Shown here piece by piece: positions 21,801 through 33,368 of a stretch of DNA of 64,000 nucleotides. Location: NCBI GenBank assembly GCA_023159155.1, contig JAJNNX010000052.1, forward strand, positions 248,001 through 312,000, given 5' to 3'. Every line of letters starts with the position of its first letter. Position 1 is the stretch's first letter. The notes below the pieces were generated by a model. That model was not told where the DNA came from. It worked only from the letters and a program-made list of their open reading frames with translations, and ran no database searches. Both the position numbers and the translations under genes were made by a program. Origin of the DNA: Ustulina deusta. Lineage: Eukaryota > Ascomycota > Sordariomycetes > Xylariales > Xylariaceae.

Positions 21801-23787
21801 CGCGTCCAACTTTTCTGAGTTATCGGTGATCCATCATGAAGAGTCCGTTATGGCTTTTGCATTGAACGGTAATGGCGGGAAGTTGTGCACATACGGTTGG
21901 AAAAGTACGAAGCTATGGTCGACTCTTTCCGGGGAACTTCTTGGGTCAACTGCAAATCCCCCATACACCAAGGCAAGAGATATAGCCTTTGCCGACAACG
22001 ACTGCAAGCTTCTTCTAGGATGTGATGATAACACTATTAGGCACGTGGAGTGTGACAAAATCTCCGAGGGCTGGCAAATTTTAAACAACGATCTTCTAAA
22101 CAAGACAGTTCAGATCGATGGAGCTCTGGTTGGCTCGCCAGTTTGTCTAGCCTTCAACGAGGATAGAACACTCGTTGGCGTGTCATACAGGGGCGCACCA
22201 CTGTATGTCTGGAGACTTCGTGATGGGATTTGTATCAATATCTGCAAGCGAGCGAATGAGGTGCGAGTTGATCAAGGTCGGCTGTCATCCAACTGGTTCG
22301 CAGTGAATCGTTTCACCTGGAATCGTGTCACTGGACATATTCTCGGTATCTGCAAAGGTGGCTGGATTTTCAAGTGGCATCCCATAACAGACGAGAATAC
22401 TGAAGCGCAGTTTTTCGCTGATGAGATTGCCTCGAGCCCCAACGGAAAACTCTTTGCTACTAGTAGTACCGATGGTTCTATTCGAGTATGGGGCTTCGCA
22501 TCTTTTAGTGTGATTTACCAGCTTTCATCCAAGAGCTTGGTGACGCAAATAGCGTTTAGTCCTGATAGCCGGCGGTTTTATGATATTCGCCGTGGGTCTA
22601 TCAACGCGTGGGAATCCAATAGGCTGACTCACTTCCTCGAAACTGACGAGAATATCGGCGACAGCAGCGGCGAATACCAATCCTCCGCGGAAATATCGAA
22701 TGAAAAGTTTGGGCCCCTTACTGCTTTTTCTCCCGCACCCCACAACGGTTCATATTGCATTGGCTACAAAGATGGCAATGTTGAAGTCTTTCAGCGAAGC
22801 GATACGCAAGGCATAAGGTTCACCCGATTTTGCAACTACATGCCTGTCACGAAAATCCGATGGAGTCCAGATGGGCGCTTAGTTGCCATTTCTGACCTCG
22901 CCGGCGATATACAAATATGGGAATTCAGTCAGGGTTCCAAAGAGGCATCAGCACTACCTAGGCCGGAATTTAGACTGAACCAAAATAACATCAAGGAATT
23001 TATTTTCAGCCTAGACGGGAAGCGAATTCTTATTATATCAACAACAAAAAATGCCTCCGTATGCTCTACCGAAGACGGAAAGCTTACCGCAAAGTCTGAT
23101 ATCGCAACCAGCAACGGGAAGTGGTTATGTCACCCAACCAACCCAGACATCATTCTTCGGTGTGGCCCCCTTGAGATTGACGCCCACAAGTGGGACACGC
23201 TGGAAACAGCTTGGTCTCTGGCCTACTCTGAAACTCTCCCAAAGGCAGAAGGGGAAATCTCGAGCCTCGAATTGCAAACTTTGGCCCAGATGACCCTTAC
23301 TCACGAGATTACTCCAACACAAACAGTCGAGAAAGCAGTAGTAACTCAAGACTCACAGTCTATCCTCCTATTCACTAAGAAAACTACACGCCCCCACGAG
23401 TTTTCTAATGACCTGAGTATTGTGCCGGTAACAAGATTACGAGGAAACGACGAGCCGACATTGCCACAATCTCGTTTCGATGTTTTGACTACGCCGGCAA
23501 ACGTCGTATCAAACATCTTGATGCCTCTCGGTATACTTCCAGGGCGAAGGTTAGTGTTTCTTGACCGGGATCTATGGGTGTGTTCGTATCCCCTGGGAAA
23601 AAGCTTCCATTCTGCTACCGGTGCGCTCTATAATCGGTTTTACTTTATCCCCCGCAACTGGGTAACCAAGGACAGCCTAGAGCAATGTGTGCTGGCGGAT
23701 GATGGTACTTTGTTCTGGCCCAAGGGAGATGGGGTGGTTCTTATCGAGTGTCGCCTAGATGAGACAAGGCTGAACTCTGTGTTTTGA
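18900..23787 (+). CDS. NLR-like protein: alpha/beta hydrolase-NACHT-WD40
   Basis: A predicted 1609-residue STAND protein, almost all in one exon. The large frame has no convincing ATG at its start. An ATG at 18900 is followed at once by GTGAGT, and a 58-nt intron (18903-18960) joins it in phase to give MFKRLRSKKLRQ. An N-terminal alpha/beta-hydrolase domain follows (IIFIHGLGGHSKKTW, then FVAHSMGGLV with nucleophile Ser170 and a candidate His in ADHHDICKF), of the SesB-like type seen in fungal NLRs. The linker RRCWIPGTCEWF leads to a NACHT ATPase with Walker A APPANGKT (Lys407) and Walker B YWVIDALDE (about 499-507). The C-terminal half holds degenerate WD40 blades (for example SVHIWD, SIRVWGF, DIQIWEF). 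Such proteins sense non-self and can trigger incompatibility cell death; the ligand here is unknown. The repeats are diverged, not near-identical. Confidence 0.85.
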
Positions 23788-24293
23788 GGTTGTGTCCTCT
23801 GCAATAAAGCTATTATTTGGTGCTAGTTACGCGGACATCGAACACAGACAGAGGAAGTTGTTAATACATACTAAGCACTTGGCTAGTAGGACGATCTATA
23901 TCTTCTTTTATGTCTTCAACGTTCATAGGCTTCAAGGCACTACCAGTCCTAGGAAACCACCACGTAAGGGCCGCATTTTAAAGCAGCCCCTTTCGTTGAT
24001 CCTCAGTAAGCTTCAACACATGTCCCAAGTTCCCAGGCTGAATTCTATCCCAAAGACTTCCCAATCTCAGTCGCAAGCCCTTCTCATTCTCCCTTCGAAG
24101 CCAAGCTTCGACGGAATTGATCCTCTGCGGATAGATTCTATCCAACAGTGCACTGCAACACTAACGTCAGTTATCGCCATCGCGTGATATGTGAGTGTTT
24201 CGGGGCCCTAGGAAGTCTCCGAGGCAGTCTTAGCCCAAATAAGAACCTCTAAAGACAGCTGAAGCGACGTGACGTGACCCCGGGAGTGACTTA
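23788..24293. other. Convergent 3' flank of NLR-like and NmrA-like genes
   Basis: Contains the two 3' ends. The open frame that continues after the NLR stop shows no recognisable protein pattern and is not called. Confidence 0.5.
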
Positions 24294-25497
24294 CTAATCG
24301 CGCTGAATAACTCCTTTGTTCCCGCCGGAGTTTCTATACAGAGTAAACCACGCCTTGAAGTTCCGTCGCAAGGTCATCGTAGCGGGGTCGTTCGGATCAG
24401 CATTATACCCCGCCGGTCTGTCGGCAGCAGGCCCCCACGTGACATCTATGTGTTCGTCGAGGTCATCATCGACCCAGCGGGCGGGCTTCCCCGTGACCTT
24501 GGCGAAGGCGCGCACGTACGCGTCGAAGGTGACGTGGTCGAGCGCGACCTGCAGGTCCAAGCCGTCGGCCTCGCCGTCGGCGTTATCGAAGAGGAACTTG
24601 ACGAAGACGCCGACGTCGTCCAGGGCCGTGAAGGGGATGGCGCCGTCGGCGAGGGGCGCGCGCCACACGGCCACGCCGTCCTCCACCGTCGGCGGGAACG
24701 GCGTGTTGGCGCCGAGCGTCATCTCGATGTACGGCCCCGTCGTGAACACGGCGCTGCGCATCCGCTCCCGCACCATCGCGTCCCTGTTCTGCGCTAGAAT
24801 CCACTCCGCGACCCGTCCCTTGGCGTCGATGTGCCCGCAGTGGAACTCGGGCCGGAATCCACTCTTCTTGTACCCGTAGTCGATGTTCCCGTGCACGTAG
24901 AACTTGACGCCTTCCTCGATCGCCAGCTCCCAGGCCTGTTTAGGGGGGAAGGAAAGAAATACATGTCAGTCTCGATCTTTCAGATATATTTCTAAAAATT
25001 TCGCTTGGGCATTACCCTACGTCATCTCTTTTAGGGGAGTGTACTAACTGCGAAATGGTCAGCATTAAATGGGTTTGGTTAATTAATTCCCCCAAGCTCC
25101 CGCAGCTACGATTTGAAGTCCATTCGGTCACCTGGCCACCTCGAGGCTCAACAGTCGCCCACTTCCACCGCTATGTCTCGAATCACGATACAAAAGGAAA
25201 GAACTTACCCCGGATTGTCCAGAAAATCTCTGTCTTCTCTCCACTGTTGAAGCCATCGATGTTGACGAATGCGCCCCAGGCGCCGCGGAAAGTGGCGCGA
25301 AGAGACTCCTCGGAAGCAAAAGTGCCGACGACGCTCTCGATGGGGCCGTATGACTGCAGTTCCTTGAAGCGGTCACTGTTTGTGTCGCGGGTGAGAACAC
25401 GGACGGAGTAGTTCCCGGATTCGAGGAGCTCGCGGACGACAGGGACGCCTTGGGCTCCCGTCCCACCGATAATAGCTACGAGGCGAGGGGAGGACAT
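24294..25497 (-). CDS. NmrA-like NAD(P)-binding protein (possible frameshift)
   Basis: Two exons are visible: 25209-25497 and 24294-24935. The first starts MSSPRLVAIIGGTGAQG, the glycine-rich Rossmann loop of atypical short-chain dehydrogenases of the NmrA/HSCARG type, and ends GEKTEIFWTIR. The second opens AWELAIEEGVKFYVHGNIDY and runs to VIQRD, with the usual TFDAYVRAFAKVTGKP C-terminal pattern, for about 310 residues in all. These proteins bind NADP(H) and act either as redox-state sensors of nitrogen regulation or as reductases in secondary metabolism. The proposed 273-nt intron is long for this genome. Its GT donor leaves one base over while the acceptor is in phase 0, so the exons do not join in frame as sequenced. 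A run of four G at the donor (25208-25211) is the likely cause. Confidence 0.78.
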
Positions 25498-25841
25498 TCT
25501 GGATTCGAAGTCGTATTGACTATTCTGCAGAGTGGTAGTTTGATCTGTAGTTTAGTGTTGGACGTAGCTGTGTTTTTCTTAGCCCAACTCCCCGAATATG
25601 GGGAGAAGACGGCAGTATATATAGGCGTGAAACCACCAGAAGAAAGGCATAGTTGGAGCAGATAATAAAATCTATTATTCTATTATAAATCATTCTAGCT
25701 CAGTCTAATTCCCAATCCCATGATGAGTAAACGTAAAAACGGAGGATGAGTGATGCAACATGATGTGATCACTAATCGTCGCCCTATCCTCCAACCACAG
25801 GATGTCGCCTAGCATCCGCTGACACCGCATTTCCCGAGGAA
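25498..25841. other. Promoter of the NmrA-like gene and Nudix 3' end
   Basis: No gene is seen in these 344 bases. Confidence 0.5.
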
Positions 25842-27012
25842 TCATAAATTCATCCGTTTCGTTAACTCGATACCCTGCGCGAAAGTGCCGACACGCGCGT
25901 CAATTGCATAGCCTTCGGCCTCCAGCCTCTTACATTCCGCATACAGGGTGGCTAGCGGGGTTGTGAATGTCTCGATGAACTCATCATCTTCAAGGCTTGG
26001 CTTGGGGTCCTGATTTTCTGGCAATGTTGTGTCTATTTGAACGGAACAAATTGCCGTGTTCGTGTTGGTCATTCCTGGGTCTTCTGTCGCGTTAGTGCAT
26101 TGCGAATCGAAAATTCCAACCCCCACGAGTCGATGAGGAAATGGGACTAGACAATATTCCTGATCGAAGATCAAGGAACAACGAAAGATGCCAAGCCATG
26201 CGTATGATCTGCTTCACGACTACACAGCCCATTTCAAACCCAGAGAGGCCAAGAAACGGCATAGCACGCCGAGGTCCAGAGAACTAGATAAAACCCCCAT
26301 TACTCACCATTAAACATTATAGGCGACATCTCCGACACGATGCCCACGAACCCCGTCTCCTCCTTAAGCTCGCGCACGGCAGCTTCCTGTACGCTCTCGC
26401 CCTCGTCGACCAAACCGGCAGGTAACTCAATGGTGACCTGGTTCAAGGGAGGTCTGAACTGCTTTTGCAGCAAGATCTCGGGCCCTGTAGGCTTCTCGAG
26501 GATGGCCAGGATACCGACCCCGTCTACACCGCTTCCTTTGGCTCGCGTCGTCCTCTCAGCGGACTCCCAGGTGCGCGTTTGATTATTGGAATCATTGTAG
26601 GTTAACCTGTTGGCGGACTGTCAGTGGCACTACATGCATGTGGCGAAGCCCGAGAGAAGAGAGCTGTGTGGTCTCTGGGTAATAATGCAAGGCAAGGTGA
26701 GATGAACCGCCTTACTTGACGAGCTTGATCCATTTCCCTTCGGTTGAAGCCTATGATACAAAAAGTGTCGTCAGTCAGATGGTCAGAAAATGAGTATACG
26801 TTGGCACGTCTGTCGGCGCGTCTGTGTCCCATGTTCAAGAATTCAGAATTGGTCGCTACCAGAGGGTTGCGGAATTTCACGCCGAGTTTCACACCGCTAA
26901 TCTCATGATGTCGAGTGCATTGGTGAGAGGGTGATGCAAGCCCAAGAGTTCAGCGCTAGTGGTAACTTACTAGAGGCTCGGAGCCTGTTACCCTGCCGTT
27001 CGTGAGTGACAT
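25842..27012 (-). CDS. ADP-ribose pyrophosphatase, Nudix family
   Basis: Four exons (25842-26080, 26308-26606, 26716-26750, 26971-27012), all in phase, give 204 residues. The join reads MSLTNGRVTGSEPL, then ASTEGKWIKLVK, then LTYNDSNNQTRTWESAER. The Nudix box GLVDEGESVQEAAVRELKEE-TG fits G-x5-E-x7-R-E-x2-E-E-x-G completely. Upstream is the family-typical RPPLNQVTIELPAG and downstream MFNDPGMTNT, both as in Ysa1-type enzymes. The protein hydrolyses ADP-ribose (and related NDP-sugars) to AMP and ribose 5-phosphate and is expected to be cytosolic or mitochondrial. The first coding exon is 14 codons and is followed by a 220-nt intron, the longest in this gene. The third exon from the left end of the map is only 35 nt. 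Length and motif order are normal for the family. Confidence 0.93.
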
Positions 27013-27689
27013 TTTTCTAGATCCTAAGCCGTGTGCATAGAAAGAGTGAGGTTAAAATACAGAAGTATCCGTTGGTAGGTGAGTTGTTTTGCTCGCAATT
27101 GTTTGTTGTCTGCTGTTTACTCTCATTACCTTAGCTTCCATAGTGGCGTTCACTAAATCATGTCTCGCAGGGGCGAAAATTTTGGCGGTACAGAACAGTG
27201 GAGATCACCCGGGCAGCATCTCGCTGGTACGCAGCCCCTGAGCGCTCGACACGTTTACACCCAAATCCTCACCGCATGTATAATGTACAAGTGGAAATTC
27301 CCATTGGAGTCATATATGGCATGATGCACCAGAATCAGCCTGATGGTTACTTCTTAACTAGCCCTAGTGTACCTAATGGGGTAGCAGTATTGCCCTGCAG
27401 GCATAAGATAGGTAAAACATGATTGTGGGAATGGTTCCATGTTCCCCTACTCAGCGTGAGCCCATAGGCGTCACGGCTTGACTCCTGGTATATGCCGAGC
27501 ACTTCGCTTTCACCCCAAACTCCCCTCTTAATCCTCTATGGGTATACCGGTTATCTATGAAACGCGGTGTCTATCATAAGGACTTAGTTGTTCGTCCCCT
27601 AATCTCGTTTCCCGAGACACTGCGTGGTGATTTCGCTCCTATGCTGATGCGTCTTATGGAAGCAAGGCCGACAGTCGGTTTTAGAATGC
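27013..27689. other. Spacer between Nudix gene and csn2
   Basis: No gene is seen. It should contain the Nudix promoter and the csn2 3' untranslated region. Confidence 0.5.
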
Positions 27690-29263
27690 TCAGATACTGG
27701 AACCCCAACTCAGCTTTCCAGCCTTTCTATTACCTCTGCTGGGCGCCGCCCGGCCTCTTGAGCTCTGGTCGAAAACCATGAATGGCTCTTCTGCATGCGA
27801 TATATCTGCTACGCGGAATCCTTCGCTGTCTTTGAACATGGTCGCATATAGCCCGGTAATTGATTCAGACCAGGCGAGAAGGGCATTAACCCGCTCCGTG
27901 TCGCCACCAGACTCAATCTCTAGGATACCAGATTGCTGGTCAATTTTGCCACGGATTTTGCCATCGATGATTAAGTATCCTAAAATATCTTGAATCTCGG
28001 CCTCGGATATTTTGAGTTGCTGTGCGATCCAGCGCAGCTTCATTTTCGTGTAGGGTGCAATAAGTTTAACAACAGCCTTGGTCCTCATGTTGCGGGTCAC
28101 CTCGTCGATGTTTTCCGCAATGAACGGGTCGGCCAAGATGTCCTGGTTCTTCTGGAGAACGCTGACGTATCGGTGCATGTCGTCCCTCTGATATGCATCG
28201 ACTAGCTCGGTCATCGCTGCGATACGCGGGTCGTTTCGGTAGGGCTTTGTCTCTTGCGAGTCGAAAGGGTTAATGTCGGACTTCATCAGCATAGTAGTAA
28301 GAAGCAGGTACTTTAGAACCTGGATTCGCTGGAGAGAGCCGGCCTCATCATAGTTCCTGAATGACTCGAAGAAGTCACTCTGGGCGTCCTTCCAGTTCTC
28401 CTCGCTCATGTGCATCTTACCGCCACATTCGCGAATGATACCCATAATCTTGGGATGTGGTACTGCCGACCGCACCCGAAGCGCTTTTTGGTAGAGCACC
28501 TTCAGTTGCTTGTTGTTGCGCGTTTCTGCGTACATCTGTATCTCAAGCGCGTATATCTCTAGAGAATAGGTGCCTTTGCTCGGGTCATCGCTACCGTCCT
28601 CTCGTTGACAGGCTCTCTGGAGTTCGCGGAGTTTTCTTGTTACAGCCAGGTACTCCTTGCGGTCCAGAAGAAGTTTCGCCAGCTTGATATTGGTCTTGAG
28701 CCATAACCGTTCGTTATTGGTGCTCTGGAAACATACGAGGGTCAGGGAGTAGAATTGTTCCATGCATCCTTGCGCAGCCTCGCTCTCCGCCTCCTTCTCG
28801 ATGAAATCAAGCATGTTATTGATAGACTTTTCGGAGTAGTTACGGGTCACCGCGGATCTAACGTAGGTCAGAAGCTCGTTGTAGTGCTCCACAGCCTGAT
28901 TGCCATGGTTAGCGAGGATGTGGCCAGCACGGGCGAGCTCTGGGGCTCACCTTATCATATTTGCCGAGTCGGAATTCGAGTTTGATGGCTTGTTTGAGAC
29001 CTTTAAATCCCCACTCGCCCTTTTCTGACTCTAGAGCTGGTATTCCCAGAAATTCTTCAATCGCTTCCTCGGGGTCACTGCCCTTCATCTGCTTGGCATT
29101 ATAGTATTTGTTCTCGATGTCGACATCGGCGGAATCATCTTCGTCGTTGTCTTCGTACTCAAAGTCGTACCTAATAAGAACGGTCAGAAGAGCATGGGTA
29201 TTCGAAGATCATGGATGCATACTGCTCCTCATCAGACTCTTGCATAAAGTCATCGTCGGACAT
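27690..29263 (-). CDS. csn2: COP9 signalosome complex subunit 2
   Basis: Exons 27690-28895, 28951-29170 and 29223-29263 give 488 residues, the usual length of fungal CSN2. The acidic N terminus reads MSDDDFMQESDEEQYDFEYE. The family-typical YYNAKQMK and LESEKGEWGFKGLKQAIK follow, then helical repeats (KLAKLLLDRKEYLAVTRKL, ALEIQMYAETRNNKQLK). The C-terminal PCI domain contains KLIAPYTKMKLRWIAQQL, ISEAEIQDILGYLIIDGKI and DQQSGILEIES. CSN2 is a scaffold of the COP9 signalosome, which removes Nedd8 from cullins. In fungi it affects development, light response and secondary metabolism. It is transcribed divergently from the CWC25 gene. Confidence 0.96.
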
Positions 29264-29949
29264 CTTGAAGTAGCTAAACGCTGAGGTTGGAAGTTGTCTG
29301 CAATTCGGAGAGGGCGAGATTGGCAGTAGACCGTCAATTTGACACGAAGAAGGGAGGATGTGAGTGAGTGAGTGAGTGTAGAATATGAAGATTATAGATT
29401 CTAACGTAATTCGTGGAGAATTAAGTGAGCTTCATGGGAAGTGATTTGTAGTTGTAGAAGTGATTGAGCGCGAGTGAGATGTTGTTACTCCTACACAGTA
29501 GCTACCTACCTTAGACTAAAGGTGCCTCCGGTTTATCTAATCACTAATCACAAACCAGGGACGAAAGAGGCTAGTGCGGGGCTCTGGGCTCGGGAGAGGT
29601 ACTTAGGTACTTTGTGCGAGCGGGGCTAAGTGGACCCGTTATTCCAACCAGGATTAACAACTCCCTCTATGTGGGTACCTGATGTGAGGCTGGGCAGATT
29701 TGGGTGGCAACGAGTCTTCTTCACATACAACTCCAATCTACCTTCAGGACGACTCTGCCTCGCGACGTATCGTCTATGCACATACTCCTGAACTGGCCAT
29801 CCAGCATCTTTTTGGTTCGAATTCTATCCCTAACTTATTATCTTCGGTTTAATTGCACAAGATCACGACGCAACGCGTCGTAACCACTTTCGCCCCAACC
29901 CGCTCGCCCACTCGCCCACTCGCCCACTGAGAAGAAATAAGTAATCAAG
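29264..29949. promoter_or_regulatory. Shared divergent promoter csn2 / cwc25
   Basis: 686 bases separate the two start codons and must serve both genes. A GTGA/GAGT microsatellite (about 29359-29378) lies on the csn2 side. A threefold CTCGCCCA repeat (about 29902-29926) lies in the cwc25 leader, 25-50 nt before its ATG. Confidence 0.6.
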
Positions 29950-31185
29950 ATGGGTGGAGATTTGCAGCTCAAGAAGTCGTACCACCCGGCTCTTTTGAAG
30001 AACCAGGCTAAGGTCTACGATGCGGAGAAGGCTGCACTCGCCGAGCGGAAGAAGACTGAGGCACGTATTCAAGAGATCAAGGAGGAGAGAGCCCAGAAGG
30101 AGATCCAAGAGAAACTCGAAGCAGCAGGCGGCCGGAAACGTATCGACCGAGTTGATTGGATGTACCAAGGTCCTAGCGATGGCCAGGGAGGAACAACCGA
30201 GGAACTAGAGGGTTTCCTTTTGGGGAAGCGGAGAATCGATACAATCCTCACGCGTGGGCCGGAGAACGATAATCTCAAAAAGCAATCGTCCTATGATGGC
30301 CCTGCTGCGCCCCAGAACTCAGCCATCAACTCAAGAGACATCGCAGCAAAGATTCGAGAAGATCCTCTATTAGCTATCAAGCGTCGAGAACAAGAGGCAT
30401 ACGAGGCTATGATGAATGACCCGATCAAGAGAAGACAATTACTGGCATCTATGGCACAGACTGAGGATAAGCAATCATCTCGTGGAAGAGACGAGAAGCA
30501 TTCGAAGCGCCATAGGCACCGACACAGATCCCATTCCAGAGAGCATCGTCACAGAAGACATCGGCGGTCAGATTCAAGAGAACGCGACGAGTCAAGAGAC
30601 AGAGGGCATCGATACCATAGGCGCGACTCCGATGATAGATCCGATTCAAGGGAGAGACAAGAATCACGAAGAGGGCGCCATGAAAGGAGGCGATCTACTT
30701 CACGGGATGGGAACCAAGAAGACAGGAACGGCCACGACAGATCGTACAAGGGTCGATCAAGGAGCCCACGTCGTAGCGACCGCAAGGAGGAAGATTACAG
30801 GCGACGTCGCGACTATTCTTCTGAGCCACACAGGGGTCGTCAGAGGAATTATCCTGACGATGGAGAACGGCGCAATGGTCGTGACTATCGCCGAGCACCT
30901 GGTCATACAAGTGGCCCAGACAACGGCCCAGACAACGGTCGCGGTGGGGGCGCAAATGGTTCGGAGGCTGCACCAGATGCTGCCGCGGCTCAGGAGCGTG
31001 CGCGGAAATTGGCGGCAATGCAAGAAGCAGCCTCAGACCTAGATAAAGATCGGGAGAACCGGCTGGCGGTTTTAGAAGAACAAGAACGGCAGGCTAGAGA
31101 GGCAGATGACAAGGCAAGAGTTCGTGCCGGAAAATATGGAGAGCGGGAGTTTGTCAACGGGTTACGAAGAAAACTAATAAGCTAG
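29950..31185 (+). CDS. cwc25: Pre-mRNA splicing factor CWC25
   Basis: A single-exon gene of 411 residues. The N terminus [19 protein letters not shown] is the hallmark of CWC25. A charged helix, [14 protein letters not shown] and [12 protein letters not shown] follow, all in the conserved family order. The middle (about residues 170-330) is an arginine-serine/histidine-rich low-complexity region with many RS, RDR and HRH words, as in other spliceosome proteins. A C-terminal charged helix ends in [18 protein letters not shown]25 joins the activated spliceosome (B*) and promotes the first transesterification step with Prp16 and Yju2. It is expected to be nuclear. Confidence 0.95.
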   Translation: MGGDLQLKKSYHPALLKNQAKVYDAEKAALAERKKTEARIQEIKEERAQKEIQEKLEAAGGRKRIDRVDWMYQGPSDGQGGTTEELEGFLLGKRRIDTILTRGPENDNLKKQSSYDGPAAPQNSAINSRDIAAKIREDPLLAIKRREQEAYEAMMNDPIKRRQLLASMAQTEDKQSSRGRDEKHSKRHRHRHRSHSREHRHRRHRRSDSRERDESRDRGHRYHRRDSDDRSDSRERQESRRGRHERRRSTSRDGNQEDRNGHDRSYKGRSRSPRRSDRKEEDYRRRRDYSSEPHRGRQRNYPDDGERRNGRDYRRAPGHTSGPDNGPDNGRGGGANGSEAAPDAAAAQERARKLAAMQEAASDLDKDRENRLAVLEEQERQAREADDKARVRAGKYGEREFVNGLRRKLIS

Positions 31186-32538
31186 ATCATGATAGCATGT
31201 ATATGATGCACCTTTAAAAATGGTGTTCGAAGGATAATGTCATGCCATTATTATCCGGTCGGGCGCAAATACGCCACTAGAATCTAGCTTCCACAAACTT
31301 AATTCTACAGCCAAAGCGAGCGATTCAACACATCCTGATCAATGATGCAAGAGGCTACAGCTGTGTGAGCTTGATGGCGCATTGGCGGGCTGATTTGATT
31401 CCGGTTTGAGGAGAGTGTACTAACCTACGATAGTATAAAGTGCCCACGAGTGGCGTTACGTGATGATCTTCAGGCTGCATCCTACTAGGTACTTTGTGCG
31501 ACCGGTAGCTTGGGTACCTAACTGCTCAAGTAACCGTACCTACCTACATCCCTAGCCTCCACTACCTAATGATACTCACGCATATATATAGGTACTTACC
31601 AGTACTACCTTGTATATATGGTCATGGACACTGACACTTGTTTTAAATTGATTAAAGTTTGGAGATATCATGAATACAACGTGATTCAGGGGCAACCCAC
31701 AGACTTTTAACTACCCAGGTACGTAAACAGGTACCTAATACAAGAAGTGGGATCCGGGGAAATCTGACAGTGCCCGCGCCAGACATGTTCCTCGTCCGCG
31801 CACTGACCTGTGTTTCTCTTCTGGACTACCCACAGATACCGGTCGTCCAATGATTGAGCAGTGTTCATGAGCGTCGGTCGATTATAGGCTGACCCACTTG
31901 CCATGAGGGGTGGCAGTGTACCTATATAGGTCACTAACCTATAGTACGCATACGCTACCTCCGCTGACCCAGGTAGGTACACGTGTGGTGCGCAGGATCC
32001 ACCCATCCGATCCGACTCATGTAGCGCTCATCTACCTAGTCGTCAACCTACTCAGTCGTCTACCTAGGGAGGTAGCAGTAGTATCGTTCGCCTAGCGCTA
32101 GACCAGGCTTAGCGGGCTGCCACTCTAACTGGGTAGCATAGTGCGATGGGTAGTACCGATGTGTTGTAGATTAGGTATTTTTAAAGTTCGCATCTCTTAA
32201 GTATGTAGGCAGTATACAGTATACACAGCCCTGGCAACTACCTAAGCCACTATTGGTGCAGTCTTCATTTCCAACTTTCTCCCATCAACTTCTCCCTCAC
32301 CAATTGCCAATTGTGCCAACGAACAGCACACTCACCTGAACACCGATCTAGTCAGTCGCCGTACTTGTCAACAACGCATACTGCCGAACCATCCACTCGT
32401 TCAAGCCAAACACCAAACCATATTCACCCTCCCCTTCGCCGATTCACCGTACTGCCTCCGAATCTAGCCCGCAACTATCCACCCCCTTTTTACACGCTTC
32501 TTGAACCAACACGCCGAACACACTTCGCGCCTGACACC
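31186..32538. other. Intergenic interval and rho3 leader
   Basis: No gene is seen. The stretch from 31480 to 32070 is dense in words such as GGTACCTA, CTACCTAGG and AGGTAGGTA. From about 32260 to the rho3 ATG the plus strand is C- and T-rich, poor in G, and lacks ATG close to the start, as expected for a long 5' leader. Confidence 0.55.
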
Positions 32539-33368
32539 ATGCCGCTCTGTGGATTGGGAGGATCTAAGACAGTACAGCGCAAGCTGGTGCTTCTGTAGGT
32601 TTGCAGCATCTCCTGCACGACACAGGATCCCCGGCTGACAAACACGTCATTCTAGTGGAGATGGTGCATGCGGAAAGACATCTCTGTTGAACGTCTTCAC
32701 AAGAGGATACTTCCCGACAGTCTATGAGCCTACGGTCTTTGAAAACTACGTTCACGGTCAGTTTCCTGCTGTCGCCGCTTTTCGTTTTCCACCTCAGATC
32801 CGAGTCCTCCTTCACACGACAAGACACGCGAGGCTGCTCGGTTCCGCGCGCACTGCTTGGGCCACAGACAACTAATTCAATCGCAGATATCTTTGTTGAT
32901 AACGTGCATATCGAGCTATCACTATGGGATACAGCAGGCCAAGAAGAATTCGATCGCTTACGAAGTCTTTCCTACGACAACACCGACGTCGTGGTGCTCT
33001 GCTTCAGTGTCGACAGCAAAGACTCGCTAGAGAACGTCGAGAGTAAATGGGTCGGCGAGATCCAGGAGAATTGTCCCGGCGTGAAGCTCGTCCTCGTGGC
33101 TCTCAAGTGCGACCTGCGAGAAAACACCGACGAGGAAGAAGAAGGCGGTGCCAGCGCTGCCGCCGCCGACGGTGCACAACGTGAGAAGAAGCCTATGATC
33201 GAGTACAACCAGGGCCTTGACGTCGCACGGCGGATCAAGGCCATGCGATACCTCGAGTGCTCAGCCATGCGGAATCGAGGCGTCAACGAGGCGTTCACAG
33301 AGGCTGCTCGCGTCGCGCTAAGTGTCAAGCCCAGCGGCGAACAAGAGTCCAAGTGCGTTGTCATGTAA
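32539..33368 (+). CDS. rho3: Rho-family small GTPase Rho3
   Basis: Exons 32539-32594, 32656-32756 and 32887-33368 give 212 residues. The start is [19 protein letters not shown], a typical Rho3 N terminus with a palmitoylation-type cysteine. The P-loop GDGACGKT (20-27) is recreated by the first splice. The effector region is [12 protein letters not shown] (41-51), then [20 protein letters not shown] for base recognition, [10 protein letters not shown], and the CaaX box CVVM for prenylation. A Rho-specific insert after CDLR is acidic and alanine-rich ([14 protein letters not shown]). The protein cycles between GTP and GDP forms at the plasma membrane and steers exocytosis, actin and hyphal tip growth. 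The second intron (130 nt) has a weaker donor (GTCAGT). Confidence 0.96.

Noticed and set aside
24316..24879. Long plus-strand frame opposite the NmrA-like exon
   Set aside because: It is the shadow of a GC-rich exon; the minus-strand translation matches the NmrA family.
26602..26892. Open frame within the first Nudix intron
   Set aside because: The exons on either side join in phase 0 and give the expected family sequence without it; no homologous block was seen inside.
29800..29840. GGTTCGAATTC resembling a tRNA T-arm
   Set aside because: No matching acceptor, D-arm or anticodon stem could be laid out around it.
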